From: Trichopria drosophilae | Lineage: Eukaryota; Arthropoda; Insecta; Hymenoptera; Diapriidae | Direction: 5' to 3' | Assembly (NCBI GenBank): GCA_030407085.1 | Contig: CM059583.1 | Span: forward strand, 44,391,001 to 44,455,000 | Length of the DNA stretch: 64,000 nucleotides | Part shown: piece by piece, positions 45,543 to 57,449 of the stretch | Position numbering within the stretch: position 1 is the stretch's first letter | How the letters are laid out: every line of letters starts with the position of its first letter | The notes under the pieces: model-generated | The model's database searches: none | What the model saw: only the letters and a program-made list of their open reading frames with translations | What the model was told of the DNA's origin: nothing | Made by a program: the position numbers and the translations under genes

Positions 45543-45612
45543 GCTTCGGGGGATTTGAACCAGCGACCCTAACATCGCAAAGCATGCACGCTAACCACTA
45601 TGCTACGCCCCA
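45543..45612 (-). ncRNA. tRNA-like Pol III unit, left arm
   Basis: On the minus strand: GGGGCGTAGCATAGTGG, TTAGCG, then TGCTTTGCGA and the B-box GGTTCAAATCC, followed by TTTTTTAATTTATTTGCG at about 45537-45520. Stem pairing is imperfect, so it is tRNA-derived. Confidence 0.5.
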
Positions 45613-46465
45613 TACGTGTTACGAAATAAAATTTCAGAACTTGTATATTAAGATCGTAGATAGTCAATTTTTTGTATAGATAAGTTTCCCGTATCTCTGC
45701 GGCCATATGTTCTAAGGTAATTAAACATTTTAAAAATTTTTTATTTTACATATCTGCAAATTTCGTTTGGAGGTCTGTATTGATTTGTCCAATGTTATGT
45801 ATAAAAAATGTAATATTATATTTGCGCAAGCTTTTAAAATTGAAATAAAATTAATGTAAGTTATGTAGTAAAAGAATAATCATCCAATAAAATTAAAAAT
45901 ATAAAAAGCAATCTGTTTTTAAAAAATAGTTGCAGATTTTCCGATTTTTGTACAATTTGTGTACAATTTGTTACGATTTTCACATTTTCACGAAAAATAA
46001 GTCAATAAATGATAAAATTATAATATATTAATAGCTGCTTTGTATTGATTACGATGGTAGCGATTTTTCATAATAGAATGTGACAGATTTTCATGATTTA
46101 ATAATAGTATCGTAAAATATTGGTTTTAAAATTGGGGCCTACCAACAATGGGTTAGATAATATTGCATGCAAGCGGTTTCTAAAAATTTGCAAAATTTTT
46201 AATATTTAAAATTATAAAATATCTCGAGAACGTTAGTAGATACGCGAAATCTGACAAAATTTGGGGGTGTAGCGCTAGTGGATACAACCTCGAGCAAATC
46301 AATACAGACCTCCAAACGAAATTTGCAAATATGTAAAATACAAAATTTTTTAAATGTTTAATTACCTTAGAACATATGGCCAGAGATACGGGAAATATGT
46401 CTATACAAAAAATTGACTATCTACGATTTTAATATACAAGTTCTGAAATTTTTTTTCGTAACATA

Positions 46466-46534
46466 GGACGTAGCGTAGTGGTTAGCGTGCATGCTTTGCG
46501 ATGTTAGGGTCGCTGGTTCAAATCCCCCGAAGCG
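46466..46534 (+). ncRNA. tRNA-like Pol III unit, right arm
   Basis: Inverted copy of the previous unit with the same B-box and a TTTTTTT run followed by AATTTATTTGTGC at about 46540-46558. It points out of the element. Confidence 0.5.
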
Positions 46535-46870
46535 AAAGGTTTTTTTAATTTATTTGTGCAGAAAATAGGCGCAGAAAATAGGTTAAATTAAAATGGACAA
46601 TGCGAGACTTTAATATAAAATATTTATAAATTTAAAAAATCTTTAAATTTATTTTTTTTTACATCAAAATAAAGTCTTGAAAGAGTCTGGCACCCGTTCG
46701 GAAGTAGTCTAGCAATAGTATGGATAACGCTCCTAAGCCAGACTTATCCCATATACCTTGACCCAAGCAAGGGGCATACAACACCCATATCATAGCCATA
46801 CTCTTCCCAATACTTAGCCGTACTCTTCCAATACTCGAGCCATACTGATGCCGTACCGAAAATTTCTACG

Positions 46871-47631
46871 CGGGGGTGGTTTAATTTCTATATATACATT
46901 TCTGTACGAACTATGCTCGATTTACTAAAGTCATTTTTTCGTATTATTTTTTTCTTTTTCAATCAGCTCCCATTTTTTTAAAATGATTGCAACAGAAATG
47001 TACAAAGTGTAATCGAAAGGTAATCCCTATAGCTTTAATTTGCCTCTTCGGGATTTTGTCTAATATTTCTTTACAAATACTTATTTAATTTTGAACAAAT
47101 TAATATGATTTTTTTTCAATCTGATATATCTCGGAAAATTAACGTGATATAAAAAATGTTTAAGAAACAAAAAGTTTCATTTTTTAATTATCTATTGGCT
47201 GAAAATTCCTTCTAAAAATTTGAAAAAATTTCAGCCAATATATAAATTTGGCCTTCAATATTTCAAAAACTATAGCCACTTGTCATGTTTGGTTTCTGGA
47301 CTGTACACTAGGGTGGGTCGTATTTTAAAAAAAAAAATCATGGAATCGGAATTGTTGGGGTGGGAAAAGCTTTGCAATGGTACCAAGAGTAACTGACATA
47401 AAGCTGCATCCTATATATTAATATCTTTTGCCTCCAAAATCGGTTTCAAATTAACATTGTTTTCTTATGGAAAAAACAGCGATTCCTGTTTTTTCGCGGT
47501 AATTATTTGTAAAAAAAATCCCACACCAATTTCCGATCCTGATATCTTTTCTGGAATGATTTCTGAATGCAATAAATACGGTCTGATAAAAAATGATCCA
47601 TTTCCGACCCAGTTATTCCATTTTAAACTTT
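46871..47631. other. AT-rich, no gene seen
   Basis: Ends where the next foldback begins; nothing recognisable. Confidence 0.35.
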
Positions 47632-48926
47632 GATAATGTTAACTTAAAAAATGCTAAAATCCTAAAATATGTCAATTAATTCGCAATATCTCCTTTGGAA
47701 TGCATTCTAAAATCAGGGTTGATAAAATGACGAATTCCTGATATTTTTCCGATTGAAATGACCACCGGATAAGTTAAAAATGTTTAGCTCAGTTATAGTA
47801 TAAATATCGAACTAAACAAAAAATGTCTGGCCGCCATGGAATCACTTAAATATTACTTATTTTGGTAGGTATGAAATATGGAAGCTAATGCATATATTTT
47901 TTTTTTTTTTTTCGTTTGTGATCGCACTTCACAGGTACAAATTTTGCGATTGCTTTTTGTGATCTTTAGGGTCTATCATCAAATGAAACCTACAATTTTG
48001 ATGAAAAACTATGAGGTCATTTTTTTGCGGGAAGTGACCTTCGGTCGAGTCGATGTAACTTAATATAATTTCATGCTGTTTGGAATATGCAGTTCTTCAT
48101 ATGCAAAAAACTTTGAAATTTAATACTTTATCCTTATTATATAATAAATATATCTGTGCTGTGGTAAAATGCATTTCAAGTTTTAATTATTGTCTTAAAT
48201 TCAGACTAAGAAAAGTTCAAAAATACACAGAAAAAATTGAAATCAAAATAGAACAAAAAAGGATAATTGAATGTCCATTTCAAATGTGTTTGCATCTCAA
48301 AGACTTAAGATTATACGACTTAAGATTATATATAATATGAAATTGTACTAAATTAATTCGACCCAATCCTTAGGTCACTTAGCATAAAAAAATTGCCATA
48401 TAGTTATTCATCAAATGTCGATGTCAGACTGCAAAGTTCGTAAAAAAATAATAAAAAAATATGTCTGTGGTGTACAAGATCACTGACGAAAAAAAATCTA
48501 AAAAAAGATATTCATCATCTTCCAGATTTCATACCTACCAAAATAAGTAAAATTTAAGCGATTGCATGGCGGCCAGACATTTTTTGAGTAGATCGATATT
48601 TATACCTTTCCATAGGAAAAGAGGTGGTGAATATAGTCGTCTTTGTTGTAATATCGTGGCATTTTTTCGTTTCGAGTTAAAGCGGATAATCCAAATTTTT
48701 ATTTCCTATACCTGATTATAGTTGAAAAACATGTTTTCATTCAAAATGCGTTAACTGAGCTAAACATTTTTAACTCATCCGGTGGTCATTTCAATCGGAA
48801 AAATATCAGGAATTCGTCATTTTATCAACCCTGATTTTAGAATGCATTCCAAAGGAGATATTGCGAATTAATTGACATATTTTAGGATTTTAGCAGTTGT
48901 TAAGAGAAAATTATCAAAGTTTACAA
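47632..48926. mobile_element. long-armed foldback
   Basis: Left arm about 47632-48080 pairs with right arm about 48325-48926 (GCATTCTAAAATCAGGGTTG, CCACCGGAT, TGTCTGGCCGCCATG, TTGGTAGGTATGAAAT). The right arm has about 160 extra bases (48608-48765). The inner part of each arm carries the TTTGATGA.AAACTAT block also found near 38 kb. Non-coding. Confidence 0.7.
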
Positions 48927-49234
48927 TAATAATTGGTAATGGTAATTTGAAATAATATGTTAACGTTATTGTTCATCATTTAATCAACGTGTAAATAGTT
49001 TACTTTTAGTTCTGAGTGGTTAGGTTGGGTTAATTTCGTGAACTTGCCATTTCCCCGCTTCTCCCATTTTACTATATGAATTTTGATCTAAAATGATTCT
49101 GGGGACAACAACCAGGAGTAAAAAAGTCTTGGGCCAAAACGGGCGGCGATGCCAGTACCCATATTTATATATTATGGGCTATACAAGGTATCTATCGCGG
49201 AAAGTAATGGCTACAAATTCAAGTAATAAGGATC

Positions 49235-49640
49235 CTATTTTTTAGGTATGAATAAAAATAAGTGATTTAAAAACAATTTATTTTATTTCGACATTTTAAA
49301 ACTACCTGGACAATAATGTATTTCATAATTACAATAAAAACCATAATAATGATAATCATAATCCTTATAATTAATATCTGTCCGAAGCGAATATTAATAT
49401 AACGACGCGAACGATGAATCATACACAACTATTTCTCGATGGACGACAGATCTCGGATGACATTTGGTGAAAATCTTCTGAAAATCTTTCGAGACGAAAA
49501 GAATATTCAAAAGTTATTTTCATAAGCAAGACACGAACTTAGGAGTCGAATTTCCATTATTCGCCTCATCTTCCCATGTACCGAGGTGGCCATTGGTCCA
49601 GCGCCGCGATTCTATGCTACGGACTTAGGTCGCATTCGCG
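49235..49640 (+). repeat. unoccupied copy of the repeat hit by the SWIM element
   Basis: Corresponds, in order, to the complement of 25530-25281 followed by 21892-21560. It lacks the 3.4-kb insertion. Confidence 0.6.
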
Positions 49641-49791
49641 CTAACCTATTTCATTTTGGAAACTGGTCGACACACTTGGACGTGACGCAGACACAAGATA
49701 TCGGAAATCACTTTCGACAAAGACGCTTGATTCGTTCCTGAACTCTTTGGATCGTCATCCTCGTCATCTTCGTGTCGTCATTGTGCAGTCT

Positions 49792-51129
49792 TCAACTTCC
49801 TCTTGAGCGAGTGGGACGGCCAGGGCAAGTCTTCATGTCATATTGGTATACCAGGTACTTTATGTAACTCAAGTTGTCGTGCAAATACTGGAATTGAATC
49901 TTGACTTGTTGCTGTACAGGGTCATCTTTAATAGCCACGTATTCTTCGAGGACTTTTTGCTCTAATATCTGTGAAAAACCAGAACGGCAATAATTATTCT
50001 CTGACCTATATAATGTATTTTTAGGTGATATTGCGTATTTACCCTGACTACTCAATTTATGTATGAGCAAATGAAGAATTATAAGAACATATTTTATTAA
50101 TAACCTATTGAGTCATCTCGTAGTTCTTACATGGCTATCAATATCTTAGAATATTTGATTCAAAATTAATATGAAAAGTGATAAACGAAGGAACTAGAAA
50201 TACTAACCAGCAAATCGTATTTTAAAAAGGCATTTAAAAAATGAAAGCTAAGAATCATCTGAAGAAAAAAGATTGTTATCCATACCTGAATAGTTTGCGC
50301 ATTTCCGTCTGCTACCGCAGCTTTGTATTGTTCCTCAAGTATTCTAAACCTTATGGCTATGTCCTCGATTTGACCATGTAATCTCATGTACTCGCGGTAA
50401 CAAGAATTAAATTCAGCCTGGTATCGCAACTTATGCTCTTGACAGCATATCGTCGTGTAGCGCCTGCAATATCAAAAAAACTGTAAGTATGGAAAAAAAT
50501 CTGTCAAATTTTGGAATCAGGATAAAGGTTGGGTTAATACTTACGAGACGTAGTGTGGAACTTCCATGACGTTACTCGTCTATGAGTAATCCGTATTGCC
50601 AAAGCTCGAGCTGTAGAAGTTGGTAGCTGCTAAGTTCGTCGATGATGAAGGAGGATTTTAGCGATGGCCGAAATTTCTATTCTCCCTGTTGCTTCTGTCA
50701 CATGTGCAATTGTCTAGGACTCCTGAAGCTACAACTGCTGCTGAGTCCACTCGTAGGAGCAGAGTATTCAAACCAACCGTTCCATTGGAATTCTTATCAC
50801 TAATCGCCAAAGACTCAGCCACACGTACACTACCGACAGCAGGATGATAGCTATTCGAGTTACTTCTGAGAGCTAAGTTACTGTGGATATTACGAGAGCG
50901 GGCGTTGTGGCAACTGCTGTTGCTGACTGCTTTACAACTACTGCTGCTTGTGTCAGAGCCGAAGTCCTTCATGACGTCGCTGCCCATGATACCCCCACCT
51001 CCGTGATGGCTAAGGCCCTCCTCACAATCACTGTTGGGGGTTAGGCACGATTTAACAGAGCCCTAACCGCTCTCCCCACTCCTACCGAATACATCACCAT
51101 TCGTTGTACTTTCGGCCCGGTACTCGAAC
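49792..51129 (-). pseudogene. ELL: ELL pseudogene (3' exons with introns retained)
   Basis: Three exons are visible. Exon 51129-50545 (acceptor TGTAG, donor GTAAGT) encodes the Ser/Asn-rich linker. Exon 50463-50286 encodes 'RYTTICCQEHKLRYQAEF' and 'YMRLHGQIEDIAIRF' before donor CAG/GTATGG. Exon 49968-49792 (acceptor CACAG) encodes 'KVLEEYVAIKDD' and 'QFQYLHDNLSYIKYLV'. The last two form an occludin/ELL homology domain, the C-terminus of the RNA polymerase II elongation factor ELL. The linker exon contains TAG at about 51077, TAA at about 50655 and TAG at about 50597 in the reading frame, so the copy is dead. Phases match across both introns. Because introns remain, it arose by DNA duplication rather than retroposition. 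N-terminal exons are not in the window. Confidence 0.8.
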
Positions 51130-52315
51130 CTACAGTCAGACCGGTGTATTTTTAAGTTAATGCTTACATTCGACAAAGCCAGTAAAAACTGGTTGAAATA
51201 CTAATACTAGAATAAATTCTGTAGTTCTCTAATATTTTAGATATATCGACACCCGTTGAAAACATAACTTTAAGGCATTATATTTTACAGTTATAAGCAT
51301 ATAAATTTTTCATCATTAAATTATTTAATATTAATTTCTTGCTAGAAATAAGAAAACTTTACTTACTTGGAGTTTTTGCTATACGAACTTCAACACGTTG
51401 AATCGTGTTTGGTTTTTAAGAAACTCACATACCACAAGCATGCCTGCTTTTGGGAGATTCCATCGGGTTTCAAATACCCTTCCCCAATACTTTTACCCAT
51501 TTGCATTTTAAAAAATAATCGTAGTAAACTCTTTTTCGTTTTGTATAATTCTGTAACTGCATTATAGCCGAACTGTTGACATACTAGTGATGGCACAATG
51601 CGAACGACCAATTATCGCGTTGTCGGACGAGGGAAAAATTTAAACATTTTGCGCTTTATAATCATTCATTTCAAAAATATGATAATGTTAAAAAAACAAT
51701 TATCAGTTTTATCGTTGAAACTATTCTGAAGAATTTTAAATAGGTAAAATGCATTTAATTAAACCTTTAAAATGGTTCTACTGGTATCTTGTAGTGATTA
51801 GAGACACTTTTTTAGTTTTAATACTTCAAGCACTTACTGAGCATTGATATAAAACACAAACAAAGTTTATCGCGAAGGGAAATCGTTTCGCTCGACTTAG
51901 GTAGGTCTCATCGGTTTTGGAAAAAGAACCGTTATATTGAGCCACAGTATACGTGATTTACTATGACAAACGAATTGCAGAAAACATACGACTTCATGTC
52001 CATGACCACTTATTACCTGACAAAAAATATCTGTTATATGATTTTACAAATTTTACTTATCCTTAACGGAATTCTTCTTTGTTCTCTAACAAATTTAGAG
52101 TATTTCTTAGCTTACCGGAGAACTAGTAAGACCCCCTTATGATGTAAAAATGAACAATTTGCAACAGGATTGCAGCTTCCTTTTATTTATACAATAAATA
52201 TTTTTAAAAATTGAAACGCCTTTATACGCTTGATTTTGAATATCGGTGTTGAAATTATGACGCAATTTATTAGACAACTATCATATGGGCGTCAGAAATA
52301 TTCTCGTTATGCAAA
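51130..52315. other. no clear gene
   Basis: A 73-codon minus frame at 51611-51390 ('FFKMQMGKSIGEGYLKPDG') looks protein-like but matches nothing I know; it could be another pseudogene exon. The rest is AT-rich. Confidence 0.35.
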
Positions 52316-53102
52316 CACTGAGGGAAAGGATTGTTTACTATGAACAAGGCTTCTTAATTGTTAAGAAACCGTATATTTAAATACGGCGAATCGAATAATT
52401 TTTTATATATGAAGTAATTATTCATTTCATATAAAGCTAAAATTTCTTTAGTGCAAACAACGCATTTTCTATCTTAAGAAATATCTATTAAATGCAACCA
52501 AACATTTCTTAATAGTTAACAACCGTTTGTATACTATACGTTTGTAGCTATAATTAATGATTTCTTAATTGATACAGAATGTAGTGGAGGGAGTGGCAAC
52601 GCATCGTAACATAACCTCAAATGACAACACGGATGTTTTGTTTTGTTTGTAAAAACGATTGAGTGCCATTGCAATTCGGTAGTTGTTATTGTGAAAATAA
52701 AGAAATTAATAGTATATTACTCAACGAGGGAGGGTAAAATAAAATTCCCTCGGCTTCACCTCGGGTAAAAATTGCACGCAGTCTGAGGCATTCTTTATTT
52801 TACCCTCCCTCGTTGAGTAATATGCTAATATATACGTCGTCTTAAATATGCGCGTTTTATAAACAAATACATCGTATAAGACTCATGTCCCATGTCTTAT
52901 TTGTGAATTTGCGCAGATGCCGAGTTCAAAGTACACATTTCTTAACTATTAACAAATGGTCAATTAAGGTGTAAGAAATAAAATGCTAATATTAAATGAA
53001 TCGCCTTTAGTATTACAATACTACTTTTACATTAAAAAAAAACAATTACAACTTTTCAATTGAATGATATTTCTTTACAACAAACAATCCTTTTTCTCAG
53101 TG
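52316..53102. mobile_element. MITE with CACTGAG..AAAGGATTGTTT ends and TTCTTAA motif repeats
   Basis: Left CACTGAGGGAAAGGATTGTT and right complement CACTGAGAAAAAGGATTGTT are inverted copies. TA follows the right end; the left neighbour is AA, perhaps a mutated TA. TTCTTAA/TTAAGAA occurs at least five times inside, twice in the context CATTTCTTAA..(G/A)TTAACAA. The smaller foldback 52710-52825 is nested in it. Confidence 0.65.
52710..52825. mobile_element. nested 116-bp foldback of the CGTAAAAT-associated family
   Basis: TATTACTCAACGAGGGAGGG and its complement pair at the ends. The loop (CTCGGCTTCACCTCGGGTAA, GCACGCAGTCTGAGGCATTC) matches 28178-28235 in complement. Confidence 0.65.
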
Positions 53103-53460
53103 TAGCATTGAAATGCATGTCACCATTGTTTAAACAATATTATGGCAATGCTAAAGCGCCTCTGGGGCTGAAATTATCAGCGGAACGAATTTTTTGTCTA
53201 GAAATAAGATTCTAGTTCTGGGAAAAATAAACAATGTCAAATGTAATTGCTAAGTAGATTGTTTTTAAAACCTGTTTCATGCGAATTTTGTGAAATCTCA
53301 ACTGACGTAGATATAGGCGATACTTAATTAAACAAGATTTTCATGATTTACAAGGAACTAAATCCAATAAATGTAGATTGTAACTTCCAGCTCGAGAGAC
53401 GGGTCCGACGTGAAGACAATCGTAACATAATAATCTTGGAAATTATTGAAATTACTGCCT

Positions 53461-53850
53461 TAAACAGAGTATTCCTAAACTAGCTTCTATTTTCACAGCT
53501 GAAGCAATAGCGATCAATGATATTCTTGAACTAGCCATCAGAAACACTTACTGTAACTTATTGTTTTCACGGATTCCTTTAGTGTGTTAACAAAATTAAA
53601 CTCCTCGAACGTAAACGTAAGGACAAACCGTATTGTATATGAGCTAAAAGAAAAAAAGTTAGAATTTAAGAGGCTCAGCTCCAACAAATACAAAATCGAG
53701 TTCATTTGGATACCCGCCCACGAGGGAATACTTGAAAACGCAAACGATGACTATTTTGCAAAAACAACCACAACAGAAGAATGTGATGAAAATATTCGAA
53801 TACCATATAGTCTGAACTCGGTGAGCAATTTAAAACTAAGGCGAAAATAA
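53461..53850 (+). pseudogene. RNase H fragment of a second I/R1-like non-LTR element
   Basis: 'ASIFTAEAIAINDILELA' (Glu of RNase H) is followed, one frame over near 53565, by 'FTDSFSVLTKL' (Asp) and 'KIEFIWIPAHEGI' (His). The last Asp position reads 'NANDDYFAK'. The frameshift and the absence of the rest of pol mark a small relic. It resembles, but is not a close copy of, the fragment at 20325-21411. Confidence 0.7.
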
Positions 53851-53904
53851 ATACACAAAATGTATCGTACACACAGGATCTGCGAAGGGAAATAGTATAT
53901 TACC

Positions 53905-54150
53905 TAACAGGGGTGTAAAGTGTACTTTTACGCACCAGGCGGGAACTGTACATACGAGGCGCCGAGTGATGTGTAAATTCCCCGACCGTTGCGTAATAGT
54001 TATTCTTTACACCCATGTTAGATATTCTAGTTTTTATAATTGGGTGCGTAAAGAGAGTGCGTAAAGTTTTGATGCCTGGTTGAGTGCGCACAGCCATTCA
54101 TTTTACGAATTTTGTCGTCGGGAGTGCGTAAAAGTGAACTTTACGCACGA
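53905..54150. repeat. cluster of GTGCGTAAA palindromes
   Basis: TTTTACGCACC, GTGCGTAAAG, GAGTGCGTAAAAGTGAACTTTACGCAC-type pairs (about 53930, 54040, 54057, 54125). It directly precedes the repeat hit by DIRS; the same cluster type follows at 59335-59600. Confidence 0.6.
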
Positions 54151-54201
54151 AAAACAGGTATCAAATTTAGTTACAACAACATAGTGATTGTACTCCGAGC
54201 C

Positions 54202-54341
54202 TCTTCCTTGAGATCACAGTGTAGTACAGTGCAAATAGTATCCTCAATTTTATGTCAGTAATGCCACTATAGTTCAAAGCAATGATAAAAAATTTTGTTT
54301 TTCTTGACGTTTACGTCCTATATTTCTATTGAACTTCATTC
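54202..54341 (+). repeat. DIRS left inverted terminal repeat
   Basis: Complement of about 59093-59222 (CTTGACGTTTACGTCCTATA, AATGCCACTATAGTT), with small indels. Confidence 0.85.
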
Positions 54342-54390
54342 CTTTATTTAGTGTCAATTATGCCACAAGGTTAAAATTTATTAATTCAAG

Positions 54391-54508
54391 ATGGGAAAAA
54401 GAAATCGATCTCGATCCATTTCATCTGAAGGTAGAAAGGATGCTGCTCTAGAAAAACGCATTGAAAAGTTGGAGAGAAAATTAAAAAGACATTACCGGAG
54501 AAAAAGAC
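54391..54508 (+). CDS. DIRS gag exon 1 (proposed)
   Basis: ATG at 54391 opens a basic 39-codon frame ('MGKRNRSRSISSEG', 'KRIEKLERKLKRHYRRKRR') that meets GTAAGT at 54509. The next frame begins after ATATAG at 54814; joining gives CGT and then GAA TCA AGT, so a lysine/arginine-rich head continues into the Ser/Asp/Glu segment of the long gag frame. Without splicing it would end two codons later at TAA. The intron is inferred from signals and frame only. Confidence 0.5.
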
Positions 54509-54814
54509 GTAAGTAACCTATGTCGACATGACAGCCGTATCATCAACATTGATGAACCTATCACAATCGTAAAGATTCTTCCGCACAGGCAAGGCCTGTG
54601 TTTTATGAAAAAAAAATCATACTAATTTGGAGAATTCGATGTGATCAGTAATTCAGATTGTGTATGACAATCAGATTTTATTAGCGTAAAGGTTCTCACT
54701 CATAGGTTAGGCCTATGATATTATTGTCAATATATGTGAGAATTCGCTATAATTACACCAATAAAAATGTACACATGGTTAGAACCACATTATTTATAAA
54801 ACATAAATATATAG

Positions 54815-56037
54815 GTGAATCAAGTTCTTCAGACGAGCGACATGATTATAACCTTCCAAGTAGCGATCGACAGCGAACTTATCAACAAAAGTATAGTCAT
54901 CATCGAAATCGCAGTACTTCTGGAAGTAACAGTCCTTCTCGAAGTCGCAGTCCACGTCAAAGTCGTAGTCCTCGAAGGCGCAGTCGCAGCCGTGTTTTCC
55001 TTGAAAGCCCTCGGCAATCTGGAAGTCGCAGTTTTCGTCGAACTCATAGTTCTTGTAGAAACCGTAGTTCTTCTCGAAGCCAAAGCCGCTGCCATAATCG
55101 TAGTGGTCGAAAAAGCCAAGGAAGTTTACATAACATTTCTGCAGAAGATTCAGATTCTTCAGAACACCAGAATGGTCGTAAGTTTAATTCCGCGCACAAT
55201 TCTCCCTCACATTCACAGAAATCGACAGCAGAAATTTTAAACGAAAAAGTAACTGATGTGACCAAAAATCAAGAAAGTAACATTGCTACAGCAGGACTTG
55301 ATGAAAATATACTTGAGGTTATTGGCAAGCGCTTAACAACAGAAAAGGTCCCTGCTCCGCCATTACATGACGATATCGCTGTTCGTTGGAAAGATATTTA
55401 TATAGAAGGTTTGCCAAAGGAGGAAGGAATCACTTTACAGAAGAAATATAGTTTGCCAAAAAACTGTTCTTTTGTGGCGGCTCCAAAATTAAATCTAGAA
55501 ATTAAAGCTTCCCTTCATGAATTGGTGATTCGACGAGATACACGACTTATGGCAAAACAAGAAAATTTAGCAATTTGTTTAGCAGCTCTAGGAGAAATAA
55601 CATCTAATTTATTAAAGCCAGAACAAATCAGCAAAATAAATCTATTGAGTATCGTTAGTGACATCAGTCGGCTATTAATCGATTTACAAAGGGAAGAATC
55701 AGAAACTAGAAAAACTCTGATACTATCTCACATCAATTCAAAATTAAGAGATACCCTAAATACTGCAATAACAGACGAATGGTTATTTGGTAATGAATTA
55801 GAAGAAAAAATTAAAACTGCTAGAAGCCTAGAAAAATCAAGTAAAGAGTTGAAATTACCTGCAAAAGTCGTTCCAAATAAAGTTTCAAAAAACTCGAAGG
55901 GCCCGCCCCGGCAATATGCACCTAAACTACGTATGACAGCGGTGAGCGGGCAACGGAATTTATCAAACAAAAGGACATCCTATTATCGGAAAACATACTC
56001 GAATCAATATCCCAACACGAGAACCCGGAAAACTTAA
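54815..56037 (+). CDS. DIRS gag-like protein, main exon
   Basis: About 407 codons up to TAA. The first 120 residues are an Arg/Ser-rich tract reminiscent of SR proteins (repeated 'RSRSPR', 'SRSQSR'), then a Ser/Asp-rich linker and a globular region ('HDDIAVRWKDIYIEGLPKEE', 'INLLSIVSDISRLLIDLQ'), with a basic C-terminus. This layout fits gag proteins of DIRS elements, which bind the element's RNA. The frame has no internal stop. If no splicing occurs, an ATG at 54715 or 54778 would start the same frame inside the proposed intron. Confidence 0.75.
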
Positions 56038-56057
56038 ACAACGTAAGTAAGATTAAA

Positions 56058-57449
56058 GTCGGCGGAAGATTAAAGTTGTTTTTTGATCATTGGAAATCAA
56101 TTACTTCGGATCCAGTTATTTTGAAATGGGTTCGAGGATACGAAATTCCATTAAAAACTCGAGTTTTTCAAAAAATTATTCCAAGTGAACCTAATTGGTC
56201 GAAAACTGAATCGGACCAAATCTCAAACCATTTACAGATTTTGTTGAGCAACAAGGTTATTAGAATTTGCAAGCCTACAAATGACCAATTTGTTTCTAGT
56301 ATTTTTTTAATCCCAAAATCAGATGGATCAAGTCGTTTTATACTAAACTTACAAAAATTTAATGACTTTGTTTATACCGATCATTTTAAATTAGAAGACC
56401 TCAGAACAGCCAAGCTTTTAATATATTCTAATTGCTATATGACAACAGTAGACTTAAAAGACGCCTTATTACACAGTTCCCGTATCAGAAAAAAGCATTA
56501 AATATCTTCGATTTCGATTCCAAGGAACGTTTTATGAATTTACTTGCCTGCCGTTCGGTTTAAATGTCGCGCCTTTTGTTTTTACTAAACTAATGAAACC
56601 AGTTATCACATATTTGAGAAATTCGGGACTCACCTCGGTTATATATCTGGATGATTTTTTACTAATTGGAAAAAATTTAAAAGATTGCCTAAAAAATTTA
56701 AGAAAGACTACTTCGCTTCTTCAATACCTTGGATTTATCATAAACAAGGAAAAGACTCAGTGGATACCTTCTAGAAAAGTCACATTTTTAGGATTTAATC
56801 TAGATTCCGAGAATATGATTATAGAACTTCCGGAAAATAAAAAATCAAAAATCTTAACATTAATAAACAAGTTTAAATTAAATAAAAGTTATAAAATAAA
56901 AGCTTTCGCGTCATTGATAGGCACTTTAAGCGCATGTTGTCAAGCTTCAAAATACGGTTGGACATATTTAAAAGATTTCGAAAGACAAAAAGTACACGCA
57001 TTAAGAAAAAATAACAACAATTATGATGCTTACATGAAACTTGATATAGAAGATCTTAAATGGTGGGAAACTAACATAATTCCAATGAAAGATCAAATTC
57101 AAATTCGAAAATTTAATTTGGAGTTATTTTCGGACGCATCAAATTCAGGGTGGGTGCTTGTTGTAATGACGAAAGAATTAATGGATTTTGGAATTTAAAC
57201 GATAGAGAAAATCACATAAATTTTCGTGAACTATTAGCAGCCTTTTTTGGACTAAAGAGTTTTGCTAGAAATTTGAAAAATTGTAATGTTTTACTTAGAA
57301 TTGATAATTCTACCGCAATATCGTATATTAATCATCACGGTGGAATCCAAAGCAAAAAATTGAGTGAACTGGCAAAAACCGTCTGGAAATGGTGTGAAAC
57401 AAGAAATATTTTTATTTTTGCTTCTTATATTTCATCAAAAGAGAATTAA
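56058..57449 (+). pseudogene. DIRS reverse transcriptase and RNase H, frameshifted
   Basis: Blocks in order: 'GGRLKLFFDHW' (lead-in), 'IFLIPKSDGSSRFILNL', 'MTTVDLKDA' (first catalytic Asp), then after a shift near 56470 'YEFTCLPFGLNVAPFVFTK', 'VIYLDDFLLIG' (the YxDD box) and 'KVTFLGFNLDSE'. RNase H follows with 'LFSDASNSGW', a shift near 57154, 'INFRELLAAFFGL' and 'LLRIDNSTAISYIN'. An in-frame TAA at 57447-57449 ends this part just before the next domain. Overall order and spacing are those of DIRS pol. Two shifts and one stop mean no full protein is made. Confidence 0.85.

Larger units (their letters stand above)
45224..46870. mobile_element. large foldback with outward tRNA-like units in ~570-bp arms
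   Basis: 45224-45797 and 46297-46870 are inverted copies with few differences (outer CGTAGAAATTTTCGGTACGG; inner CAGACCTCCAAACGAAATTT). The right arm has an extra ~24-bp tandem copy of GAGTA.GGCTA near 46800. Each arm holds a tRNA-like unit in the middle. The 500-bp centre is AT-rich and non-coding. The design matches 8282-9600 although the arm sequences differ. Confidence 0.8.

Noticed and set aside
51390..51611. Possible exon on the minus strand
   Set aside because: No family recognised, no convincing splice sites, and not part of the ELL frame; noted only within the intergenic entry.
54829..55265. Val/Ile-rich and Thr/Ser-rich frames overlapping the DIRS gag
   Set aside because: They are out-of-frame readings of the SR-like tract, a known artefact of repetitive codons.
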